From positions 2,473,934-2,537,933 of the forward strand of contig CM059192.1 of NCBI GenBank assembly GCA_030323885.1: a stretch of DNA of 64,000 nucleotides. Direction: 5' to 3'. Each line of letters starts with the position of its first letter. Position 1 is the first letter of the stretch. Source of the stretch: Branchipolynoe longqiensis (Eukaryota > Annelida > Polychaeta > Phyllodocida > Polynoidae). Position numbers and translations under genes: made by a program. Below, piece by piece: positions 32,291-42,300 of this stretch. Below the pieces are notes generated by a model, which was not told where the DNA came from, did no database searches, and worked only from the letters and a program-made list of their open reading frames with translations.

Positions 32291-33517
32291 TTACCTTAGT
32301 AAAAAGGTCATGCATACTGTCTGCATGGCTTTACAGATGCAGCTTGTAAGGGCTATGGGACGATAGTTGTGGGCTTCACTCTGGTCTTTACCAGGTTTGG
32401 GAATCGGTATTACTGTCGCCTCCCGCCAAGAGGCGGGGACGACACCCGACTCCCAGATGTTGTTGAAGAGTTGAAGCAACAGTCTCAGTGCATGTTCAGG
32501 GAGATGTTTCAAAAATTGATAATGAATTCCATCAGGTCCAACTGCTGTGTCATGCGAGCTTTCCAAAGAACACCTCAACTCACCCATACTGAATGGGGAG
32601 TTGTAGTGCTCCTCGCCATCGGAAGAAAAGTCCAAGAGCTTTTGCTCTTGGCGTTCCTTGACCACCCGAAAGCCCGGGAGGCAGTTTGCCAAAGACGAGT
32701 TTCCAGCAAAGGTGCGAGCCAATTCTTCACTTATTTCGTCGAGTGATGTGAGAATGGTGCCGTTGTGTTTCAAGTGCTGGACTACAGAAGAATCACCTCC
32801 CCTTCGTTTGATTCTTCTGATCATTGTCCATACTTTGCCCAATGGCATGTGCATGGTGATGCTAGAAACAAATTGTCTCCAACACTGCCTCCTCGCTTCT
32901 TTGATTGTTCTGCGAGTGCGAGCGCGCAGAATTTTAAAGAGCGCCAGATTTTCAGCAGTCGGTCTCCTGTGGAATTTACGCTGAGCTTTCTTTCGTTCCT
33001 TAATAGCCCTCCTACAGCCATCATCTAACCATGGAGGCGTCAAACGCTTGGGAGTTGCCGAGGTCTTCGGAACAGTTTTCTCCACGATCCATCTCAGCAT
33101 CTCAGTGAAGGCATCGATGTCACTGATGTCTGGAGTGAACTTCTCGCAACATAGGGTCTGGAAGGTGGGCCAGTCGGCTTTACAAAGCCGCCAGCTCCTC
33201 TCTCGCTCTATGGGAGATGCCCCCCCACAAATAAGAATAATTGGGAAGTGGTCGCTCCCGCAGAGGTCATCCCAGACCCTCCACGAAAAGTCCAGCGCCA
33301 GTTCTGGTTCTACAATGCTGAGATCGATGGCGGAATATGTTCCGTAGCCGGGATGCAAATATGTGTATGAACCATCGTTCAATACACACAGAGCATGAGC
33401 GCCCACAAGGTCCTCAATTCTCTTGCCTTTAGCGTTCCTATTGTCCCCCCCCCCATAATGGGTTTTGGCCGTTAAAGTCACCCATAAGTAAATATGGGGA
33501 CGGTAACTGGTCCACAA
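32291..33517 (-). pseudogene. LINE-D ORF2, second part: endonuclease end and RT start
   Basis: A 408-codon frame that continues the endonuclease after a slip in a run of eight or more G (plus strand C, 33447-33455). It holds GTYSAIDLSIVEP, DLCGSDHFPIIL, a basic linker TPPWLDDGCRRAIKERKKAQ, and the RT fingers VGPDGIHYQFLKHLP, WREATVIPIPKPGKD and NYRPIALTSCICKAM. The normal continuation (motifs A to C and RNase H) is absent; unrelated residues follow to the stop at 32291. Confidence 0.8.
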
Positions 33518-33884
33518 GGGCGTCCAGTTCTTGTAAAGTGAGAACGGAGCTCGGAGGAATGTAAATGGAACAGAGAGTTACAGTCTTATGCAGCGTCAGA
33601 CGAACAGCTACAGCCTGTAGTGTTGTATCTAACGCCACTGGCGTACACACCACATCACGTCTGACCAAGATGGAGGAGCCGCAAGCGGCTCGGTCTCCAT
33701 CTGGTGCGTGCTTGCTATGAATGGTGTAGCCTTTAAGACTACAACTCTCAGAAGCTTTTATATAAGTTTCTTGTAGGCAAACAGCGAGTGGATTGAGGTT
33801 GCAACAAAGAAGAGACAACTCTTCGATGTTGCTCCTAAAACCTCGGCAGTTCCATTGAATAAGAGATGCACCTGTCACTGTCAT
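33438..33884 (-). pseudogene. LINE-D ORF2, first part: endonuclease
   Basis: A 148-codon frame with LIQWNCRGFRSN, LAVCLQETYIK, GSSILVRRDV, LCSIYIPPSS and LLMGDFNGQNPLWGGG, the APE endonuclease motifs N, QE, and GDFN. Its ATG overlaps the ORF1 stop as ATGA (33884-33881), an arrangement that permits stop-restart translation. The frame fails in a G-run after GDFNGQNPLWGG, where one base has been gained or lost. Confidence 0.85.
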
Positions 33885-34384
33885 TTTGGAGCAGTGACAG
33901 GTGTTCTCCCCCTCGCCTTTGGTTTGAGGGAGAGACTTCGACTGCGGGTTTCCACAGTCTCAGGCATCTCAAAATCGGCCAGCGCCCGATATCTATTTGA
34001 TGTTAAGTTTTTGGAGATCGATGACCCCCTGGACGTTTTGTCCGTAGGGGTCAAAGATCCCTTCGGAACTCGGTCCAACAAATTCTTCTTCTTTTTGGGC
34101 ATCGCCGGCTCGGCCAGCGTCTGCACCGCAATACTAGTATTACTTTTGATCGAAACCGGCGTCGGATTTGGGACTGGGGTGAAGGCAGTGGGCTTCCCTC
34201 CAGTCAACCACGTCAGTTCAGTCTGGCATTCAATTGTCCTGTTGGAGGCTTTGGCTGCCGCAGCATAGCTCTTGGTGATTGGCGAGGGAGTATTCACCTC
34301 AGCCAGCCTTCGAGCTTCTGGGTAGCTTAGCCGCTTTTCAGTCTTGATCGCTGAATTAGCTTTTATTTTTTCCAGACAGGACAA
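33881..34384 (-). pseudogene. LINE-D ORF1, C-terminal part
   Basis: A 167-codon frame, Ser/Thr/Pro/Lys-rich, continuing ORF1 after the zinc knuckles (SYAAAAKASNRTIECQTE, MPKKKKNLLDRVPKG). There is no recognised domain. Low-complexity C-termini are usual in I-type ORF1 proteins. It ends with the TGA shared with the ORF2 ATG. Confidence 0.65.
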
Positions 34385-34695
34385 TCTTTAGATATGGCCA
34401 TATGGTCACCCAGGCAATTGGAACATTTTGCCTGGTTTTGACAACTGGTGTTGTCGTGACCTTTTTGACCACACTTAAAACAGATGATTTCATTTTTGCA
34501 TCTATCCTCGCCATGACCAAACTTCTGGCATTGGAAGCATCGAAGTGGGTTTGGGATGAAGACATCCACATTTACACTAAGGTATCCAATTTTCAAATTC
34601 TTGGGCGGAAAAGGCTTGCCAAACGTGAGGATATATGTCCCTGTTTTTATGGACTTGTTATCCCTCTTTATAACTATTCTTCGTACGTTTAACAC
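34363..34695 (-). pseudogene. LINE-D ORF1, zinc-knuckle (gag-like) part
   Basis: A 110-codon frame with three CCHC knuckles: CFQCQKFGHGEDRC, CFKCGQKGHDNTSC and CSNCLGDHMAISKDC, the nucleic-acid binding part of I-type ORF1. Upstream, KTGTYILTFGKPFPPKNLKI resembles the RRM-like segment that precedes the knuckles in this clade. Frameshifts separate it from both neighbours. Confidence 0.85.
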
Positions 34696-34718
34696 TCCTT
34701 GAGACTTGAGCTCATGTG

Positions 34719-35133
34719 CTATCTCATCCTCATCAACACCATCAAGATCTCAGTCCGGATTACTCCTTTGCTAGAGTTGAGAGTTCGATGAGGAGAGGCC
34801 TTGATGCCGACGCCTGCTAGCGTGCTTGCACGTAGCAGATTGTCGGCATGCGCTTTCTTAGCACACTCCACCAGAATATGTCCACTTCGTAGTTTCTTCA
34901 CGTCTTTTGACTGTGCCAGCAATTCCCATAATGCCCTTGTGAATGGCAAAAGGGGAAAGTTTGGCAACTGATGCCTCGTTATTCAATGATTCAATCATAA
35001 TGAACCGTGGCCAATCATCAGCGTTCGGACGTGAGTCCGAATCAGAGTCCGATTTCATTTCCGTCTCTGGTAATCTTTTCTTATTATTTGGGGGGTTTTG
35101 AGTATCCATATTGAATTGTTTTTGGTTCGTCAT
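34719..35133 (-). pseudogene. LINE-D ORF1, N-terminal part
   Basis: Two overlapping frames: 35133-34858 (MTNQKQFNMDTQNPPNNKKR, acidic Ser/Asp run, RFIMIESLNNEASVAKLSPF) and 34967-34719 (SKDVKKLRSGHILVECAKKA). Joined, they match the start of an I-type ORF1, with a frameshift near 34940. The Leu/Val-rich second part looks like an RRM-like fold. Confidence 0.65.
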
Positions 35134-35384
35134 CCTCGCTCCCCACCCACCACGGAGCCCTCAAAATTGGGGTGTGCAGCACTGTGGTAACCGACAGATA
35201 AACACCAGGGATACGAGGATAATATACGCTAGCATGGAGGCAAAAAAGCATAACCAGTACTAGATTGACCCTAGCCACCGCCTTCTAGGAAGTGAAGAAT
35301 GACTTGGTAATTGTGTAAATATAAATATAAATACAGTTGTTGTACTATATATATATCCATTCTCCATTAATCTACCTAGGGCTT

Positions 35385-35665
35385 GGCATGACCAGCCGAT
35401 TGATTGGAACGGACCATTCCAACCTCTCGCCTAGATGAAGTCGAGGCCAAAGTGAAGTGTTGGTCCACAAGGAGCCTTGGCCCCTTGCAGTCCTCATGCA
35501 CCAGGATCCCTTCCTCCACCGACACGAGTCGCGACTCACGGCAAACAAGCCGCCCCATATGTCGCCTTTTACGATCTGCAAGGGGGTGCTATTAAACTAG
35601 GCTGGAACGCAAGAGGGCTCGAATCCTCCTGAATATTTCCCTAATCATCATTTCCCTCACGACAA
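35385..35665. repeat. Dispersed repeat fragment plus SINE-3 piece
   Basis: 35390-35595 carries the phrase TCGCCTTTTACGATCTGCAA and GAGTCGCGACTCACGG, which I believe recurs in many invertebrate genomes, but I cannot name the element. 35600-35665 matches the SINE-3 box B part (GGGCTCGAATCCTCC, ATATTTCCCT). Confidence 0.45.
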
Positions 35666-35670
35666 TATTA

Positions 35671-36018
35671 AAGTTGCATAGTCCGATGGTTTTGAGTTTC
35701 TGTGATTTTTCTGAGATAAATATATTAGATCGATCACTAGTATCTACTTTACATTAGCTTAAAGTTACTTTTATTTTAAATGGTAAACTTTTGATATATT
35801 TGAAGTGCAAACATGGAAAATTAGTTTTGGTAAGCTTACCAAAACTCTGACACCATAGACCTCTACAGTAACATGTTCTATTAAATTGACTCGGTATTCC
35901 CTTCTATGCAGAATCAAATTTTAAAAAGTGCATCAGTATCTAAGTTAGATATGTAAAAATCAAATCTAGATAATTGTTTTGGTTTTGAAAATTTCATATT
36001 TCATCGGACTATGCAACT
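35671..36018. mobile_element. MITE-A, best full copy
   Basis: 348 bp with TIRs AAGTTGCATAGTCCGATGG and CATCGGACTATGCAACTT flanked by TTA. The interior includes CAAATCTAGATAATTGTTTT and TTGGTAAGCTTACCAAAAC, a perfect internal palindrome. The reference copy for the family. Confidence 0.85.
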
Positions 36019-36411
36019 TTAAGATAACAGATTTACCGGCTGTCAATTATCAATTTGCCATTCTGTTTGCTTGTGGTATAAGTAAATATTTCCCAAATTC
36101 TGCTGATCCTATAGATCATTTTTCATAACACACTAACTCAAAGCTAGCTACGAGCGTCAGCAAATTTGACAAGATGGTTTCCTGCAGAAAATTGTATCAA
36201 AGGTGCTAGCTATAGACTAAGCTGACCAGTTCTAGACTAAGAACAAATGCTCTGAAGCATATCTTTGCACAACTTGTTACATAACTAAACATATGTAGGG
36301 AGAGTGATAGTAATGGTTGTAAGTTCAATTTTACAGCCATAAAGGTATCACAATGCAGTTATTATTTTGCCTAGTGTGGGTTTTGTTGCTACATATAGTT
36401 TGTCTCTTAAA

Positions 36412-36660
36412 GCCGCATAGTCCGATGGTTTTGAGTTTCTGTCATTTTCTGAGATGACTTGGTCTTATATTAAGTTGAGTGTTATAATCTACCTTACGTT
36501 AGCTTGAAGTAACTTGTTTTAAATGGCTAACTTTTGAGATATTTGAAGTGAAAACATGCAAAATTAATTTTGACACGCACGCCAAAATTCTGACACCATA
36601 GGTCTCAGCAGTAACAGGTTCCATTAAAATGACTCAGGATTCCCTTCTGTGTGAAGGTTA
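36412..36660. mobile_element. MITE-A, one-ended copy
   Basis: Starts AAGCCGCATAGTCCGATGG and keeps TTGAAGTAACTTGTTTTAAA and CAGTAACAGGTTCCATTAAA, then stops near TTCCCTTCTGTGTGAAGG. The right TIR is missing. Confidence 0.7.
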
Positions 36661-36847
36661 AGGCTTACTGAGATACGTCAATTTACGCTGCAACACTATG
36701 TAGCGAAACCCCTGATATTAGATCCTAAGCTGTGCATGTTCATGAACATTTCTAATTAAGGACTTTGCCTTTGTAACCTCATGTGACATATAGTGATATA
36801 CACAGGGCCGATGTCAGACTATTTTGCGCCCTAGGCAAGGCCAACTA

Positions 36848-37007
36848 CAGTAAAGCCCCGTTATAATGCACCCCGATTTAACACACATTTGGATATACCA
36901 CGATGATTCATTGGACCAATAATTCTTTAATTCAAAGATAATTCAGAAAACTTAACCCGAGTTAATGAAACCTCAATTCGCGATCGCGTTTTAATGGGGT
37001 CATACTG
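36848..37007. mobile_element. Tigger/pogo-like MITE
   Basis: 160 bp with TIRs CAGTAAAGCCCCGTTATAAT and TTTTAATGGGGTCATACTG flanked by TA. CAGTA-type ends and the TA duplication are those of Tc1/mariner (Tigger/pogo) MITEs. A partial relative is at 43999-44190. Confidence 0.75.
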
Positions 37008-37167
37008 TACTTGCACCACGCACACTCCAAAATGTTGTATAAAACTGTAACCGCTCAGTCCTGCACCCCTCTGAGGTCTGCACCACAGGTGGCTGTCTAG
37101 TTGGCCAAATGGTCAACAAATATCATCTGGCCGAAGATCCATAAGCTGGAACTTTCTACCAATTTAA

Positions 37168-37310
37168 CGTTGCATAGTCCGATGGTTTTTGAATTTGTCA
37201 TTTTCTGAGATAAATATATGAGGTTGTTCGTTATAATCTACCTTACTTTAGTTTGAAGTAACTTCGATTTTAAATGGCTAACTTGGGAGATATTTGAAGT
37301 GCAACCATGC
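37168..37310. mobile_element. MITE-A, left part only
   Basis: AACGTTGCATAGTCCGATGG to GAAGTGCAACCATGCAAA; it joins the dispersed repeat at 37310. Confidence 0.65.
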
Positions 37311-37600
37311 AAATCGCTTAGTACACATATAGAAAACATCCTTACCAAAAACATTATATTAAATTTATAAGGTTAGGGTTCTTGATTTCTATTTATTTTG
37401 AATAAAACTAATGTTTTGCACTGCGCGTACCATCAAACTCAAGGCATTGTCAATGGTCGTGAGCAATTTTCATACAGAAAATACAGGAAAAGCGAAATAT
37501 CTCTAAAAAGCGCCCCACCTAGAAACAAATCGCTTGGTACACATATAGAAAACATCTTTACCAAAAACATTATATTAAATTCATAAGGTTAGTGACGATG
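37310..37600 (-). repeat. Dispersed repeat, inverse of 345-500, with internal duplication
   Basis: The block ACACATATAGAAAACATC-TTACC-AAAAACATTATATT occurs twice (37330 and 37537), bracketing CAATGGTCGTGAGCAATTTT and CCACCTAGAAACAAATCGC. The outer copy matches 345-500 in reverse complement. Confidence 0.65.
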
Positions 37601-37734
37601 CTATCAGATTTTGACGATGCGCATGAAACTGACAGTCAGCTCAAATTGGCAGGGTGCTCAAACTGCGACAAAGGTTCTGGTAGAACCATCGGCAGATTTC
37701 TATGAACATGGGGATATTTCTCCATAGGATTAGC

Positions 37735-37790
37735 CCGTCCTGATATGACCTTAGATGTTGCTAGGACGTAAAACAACAACAAACAAACAA
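37735..37790 (+). repeat. SINE-2 tail only
   Basis: CCGTCCTGATATGACCTTAG and GTTGCTAGGACGTAAAACAA plus CAAA repeats; a strongly 5'-truncated SINE-2. The words CATAGGATTAGC occur on both sides (about 37722 and 37797), a target duplication. Confidence 0.75.
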
Positions 37791-38046
37791 ACAACCATAG
37801 GATTAGCAATCATGGAATCACGCAAAAAATGCTGGAAGTGAGGTTTCAACTGTCCTTATTGTGACTAAGTCTTTCTTGTTTGGGTTTTATGTTCTAGCAT
37901 TTTCTAAGGTCATATAAGAATGGAATTTGGACGAACCAATTACTGTTTTATATAATGGCATTTTGTGAATGTTAATTGGTAAAAACAACCGCAGAAATCC
38001 GTGAAATGGCGGAGATCTTTCATCCCTGTATTACATATTCAACTTA

Positions 38047-38310
38047 TGCCCGGTACACACCTACCGTGTACGATCGTTTTCCCGCACCCACCTAGCGTAT
38101 ACGATCTAAAACTGCCCAAAAATCGTGAGGTGTGCACTCCCCTAGCACACCTACCGATTGCGATTCGCGATTTTTAGGACTAAAACGGTATGTGTGCGCT
38201 AGGATTACGATTGCGATTCGCGATTCGAAAAATGAATCGGCCCGTTTTCAGTTTTAAGCGGATCGGGAGTTTTAGTGCGCGAATCCTATACGGTATGTGT
38301 GTACATGGCA
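38047..38310. mobile_element. Self-similar TTA-MITE with GATTGCGATTCGCG words
   Basis: 264 bp flanked by TTA (38044-38046, 38311-38313). Ends TGCCCGGTACACACCTACCG and CGGTATGTGTGTACATGGCA. The interior repeats CGATTGCGATTCGCGATT, TGCGCTAGGATTACG, TACGATCG and CACACCTACCG in both orientations. Confidence 0.8.
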
Positions 38311-38313
38311 TTA

Positions 38314-39330
38314 GATACTGGTGCACTTATTAATCTATTGTTGCATAAATGGAATATGACGTCACTCTACCCATGTGTTATTTCCCTTTGATCCAATCCC
38401 AGTACCTATTCCTTCAGACCAATGGTTTACTTTCTATTGTCTTGTAATGGTCCATCTATATTGTTATAACCTTGTTTAGTGTGTAGCAGTGTCAGTTGTT
38501 CTGAAAAGGCAGTCCCTCGCACTGACGTTATTCAACAATTCTGTACCCTTAAATTTGCTGAGGCTACGACTCTGTAACCTCAAATTCAAACTCAAAACCA
38601 CTGGACTATACAATTTGAAGCAAGTTGTAAATATGATCGTACAATGGATACAATTCATAACAATAATGGCATCTAAGAAACCCAGCAAAATAAGTAACAG
38701 GGTCATTCTCAGAAACTATGTACCAGATTTGTGACATGGAAAGCAAAAGTGAAAACATTCCAAATAATAGCAGACAACACTCCAAAAATTAGCAGAACCC
38801 ATGTTCATATGAAGGTTTAAATGTTGTTCAAATGTCAGCATGGGGAAAAAATTCACTTTCTGAATTTGATCTTATACAAAATGAGAAAAACGTTAAAATT
38901 AACCATGTAACATCCATCCATAACATCATTCTAATATAACATCCATCCATAACATCATTATAATATAACATCCATCCATAACATTATATTTCCACAGACA
39001 ACAAATTCAAAAAAGATTTGATAGATTACAGTTAAGCAAAAAAGATTGTCTTGCAAGAAAAAAGTTGAATTTTTGTTGTTGGTAAAATGCATTGTGTCAA
39101 TATGCAAATATTCACACTTTCACTTTAGCACAAAATCATATAAGGATATTTTGGATACATTTTGCGGGCTAGACTAGATACATGTAGTATTGCTAACATA
39201 CTTAATACACAGTGGCAACAATAACTATTTGACTTGCTACCCCCTACAAAATAAGGCTTAATCATTAACAATGTAATGTGAAAACCAAATATGCGGTACA
39301 CAGTTTCTGAGAATGCCCCAAATACAAGAC
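38314..39330. other. No gene seen before 2-TM gene 2
   Basis: AT-rich sequence. 38905-38990 has three units of TAACATCCATCCATAACATC (about 30 bp). CTGTACCCTTAAATTTGCTG at 38541 recurs at 43563 and, in part, at 43690, so it marks a dispersed repeat. Confidence 0.5.
38905..38990. repeat. Short tandem repeat, ~30 bp unit, 3 copies
   Basis: TAACATCCATCCATAACATC plus ATTATAATA type units repeated three times with one-base changes. Confidence 0.8.
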
Positions 39331-39340
39331 ACTGACCTAT

Positions 39341-42300
39341 TTATTCTTCAGGCTCGTGCTCAGGCTCACAGCATATACTCCAGATGAGGTAAACACCGGC
39401 AAAGAAGCAAATAGACGCCAGCACAATTAGGCCCAGGCCCATTGCACCGTCCACTGGTCTGACCCACAAAGGAGAAAAGAGTCACAAACTAAGACGCAGT
39501 CCAAGACGCCTCGCATAAATCTTATTCATTTGAATAAAGCGGGAGCAAAATCATGCGAAAGTTTGTTTGTGGAGGTTTATGTCCTGGCAACATCGAAAGT
39601 CATATCAGGATGGATACTGACTTGTGACAGTTCACACTCATTGTGACTTTATAGTGCTGCCCCATTGCGAAATCAGGCCTCCGCCACCATGACCCTATAT
39701 CCCACTCAGTCACATTACCCTGACACTGAGCCAACCACTCCTTGCCCTATCCTACTAAAGTTGCATACTCCGATGGTGTTGAATTTCTGTAATTTTTCTG
39801 AGATAAATAGATTAACCTGATCGTTATAATCGACCTTACTTTAGCTTCAAGTCCTATATATTTAAAACAGTTATGTTTTGAGATATTTGAAGTGCAAACA
39901 TGTCAAATTGATTTTGGCAAGCTTTCCAAAACTGATACCATAGGCTTCTGCAGTAACAGGTTCTATTAAATTGCCTCAGTATTACCTGCTATTTGGCAAC
40001 AAATGCTTAATATGTGCATCAGTATTTAAGTTAGATTTGTAGAATCAATTCCAGATAATTGTTTTGGTTTTGAAAATTTGATGCTTCATCGGACTATGCA
40101 GCTTTAATGCCGAGCGCCAGGCTAGGAAGCGACACGTATCAATTTTAAAGTCATTGGTTTGACTCGACTGGGAACCGAACTCCCGACCTTCCGCACACGA
40201 GGCCCGCGCTCTACCGATTAAGCCACCGCGCTCGGTCCGAATAAAGCTAAGATTCCATCCATGTACGCGGTATGCGGTGTGCAAATGCGAATGCAGCAAA
40301 AAATCGAAAAGCATGTAAAGGCATAGTAGTGCTTCCATATGTCCGAATGCGAATGCGAACGCGCCAAATGGATCGACCCATGGACCGATCGGTGCGAATG
40401 CGAATTGTTGCTGCGTTTGCCATAGAAAACAATAGTAACTTTGACTTTCCTTCACAAATTTGGAGCAAAAACCTCCACAAATGGGATGGGTATCTTTTTC
40501 TTTTTTGGTTTGTTTAGCAACACCAAAACACAAAAAGAAGACATCGACTATTGGAGGTCGGCATGGGTATCCATGGTGCATACCGCATTCGCATGCCGCA
40601 TACCGCGTATATGGAATCTTAGCTTAATGGTACATGACACTTTGGACTGATGGGAGATTATTTTTAGATTAATTTAGTTTTTGGTGATGGATTTATTTAC
40701 GCTGCCCATAATGGATAAGTGTGTTAACACTTTGTTTCTGCCGTTGGGCAGCACTTGTCCAATTTGATTCGAAGCTTTAGAATTTTGTTTTTAGTAATAA
40801 CTTCAGTTTTGTTGTTGGTTCTTTCTTAAGGGTTGTGACTGTTAGTACATTGCAAACAGTCAAAATGGGATTTTACCTTACTTTGTGTTAGTCCATTTAC
40901 CAAGCATTTTGTCTATGCCCCCAGCTCTGCCAATTTGGATTTCCACCGCTGTGTATAACTTACAGCATCATCAAAGGTCGGTTGCTCTCATACCATGTCT
41001 ATGTGGTGTGGGAGGTTAAAAATCCCTTGGGTCGGTAAAAGTGTAGGCTCGGGCTTTCTATCGACCAGCAGTGGAATGAGGAAGACCAGTCGTCTATGAC
41101 TGAAATTTCCCCTGCTTAAACAACTAATGGACCAAAAAGAAAAAAACACATTAGAGTCATGCTAATTGCTATACACATATTCCTATAGGATCACACTGGT
41201 CATAACTTGTAGTTTACCCTTTGTACTCCCACGAGTTGAATCTTTAGGTTGCTATATTTTTTAATAGTTTCTTAAACACTGTTAAGTTTTCTGTATTTCT
41301 TGTTGCAGCTTGTAGTTTATTCCAGATATTGGCACTTATAAGATTATATATAAATATAACATTGCTATGCTTTTATCTCACAAGGTGGCGCCACTATGAT
41401 TAAATGAATCATTGAATCAATGAAAATAGTTTGCAAATCTGTGTATTATTTACTTGTATCATCCAATTAAATTATAATACTTTCAAAACCAAAACATCTA
41501 TCTAGATTTGATCATGCATGTCCAATTTACATACGAGTGTACTTGTTCATCATTTCTGTTATATTTCTCCCTTAAGACTTGACCTAATTAACATACAAAT
41601 GGCTTCAACTGGTGCGCGAGTGCGCGTTATTTTGCACTTCAAATATCCCCAATGTAATTAAATTATCATAAAAATTACTCTGAACCAAAGTAGAGTAGGT
41701 TATAAATTACCAACCTGATATACTCAAGATTTCAGGAAGGACACATTTTAAACTAACCGATCAATACTTTAATAAACTGAATTTACTTCTAAAGTGCTGT
41801 TAATCTCTGACCGAGTCAAATGAAAGACTTACACAACTAAACTTGTCTCTACTTTGCCGGGTACAGTAAAACCTCTCTATACCGACCCCTCCACAGATCG
41901 ACCACTCCCCTATATCGATCGCTTTATTTGGGTCCCAAATATACCACTGTAAGGATATTCTAACTCTCTAAACCGACCACCTCCCTAAATGGACCACTTA
42001 AAGTCGGTCCCATGGTCGGTCGATTTAGAGAGGTTTTTACTGTATTTGATATATGGGGGGCCATTCAAATATTACGTACGGCTTAAGGGGTGGGGGTTGT
42101 AGGTTCAAACTCTATGTGGCGTTACAAGGTGTGGGGGTCTATTGAACAGTGACACGTAACACAATACGTCACTTAAATGACGTCATCGTAATAGACATGC
42201 AAATAAATAAACATTGCTACATTGCTTTGTGTGTTGGGGGTGGAGGGGGGGGTATCTCCGAGCTTCACGTGATATTGGAGGGGGGGGGAGTGTATGGTCT

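Larger units (their letters stand above)
32291..35290 (-). mobile_element. LINE-D: I/Nimb-like LINE, 3' half missing
   Basis: Minus strand, 5' to 3': leader (about 35290-35134), ORF1 with zinc knuckles (35133-33881, frameshifted), then ORF2 endonuclease and the start of the RT (33884-32291), where homology stops just after the ALTSCICKAM motif. The 5' end is kept and the 3' half is lost, the opposite of ordinary 5' truncation. Endonuclease text (IQWNCRGFRSNIEELSLL) and a gag-like ORF1 with three CCHC boxes put it in the I group (Nimb-like). Confidence 0.8.

Noticed and set aside
32369..33347. Plus-strand frames of 87-125 codons
   Set aside because: Antisense shadows of the LINE-D ORF2 on the minus strand.
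40045..40581. 178-codon minus-strand frame
   Set aside because: It crosses the ends of MITE-A, a SINE-2 head and the self-similar MITE at 40245, which are separate insertions.
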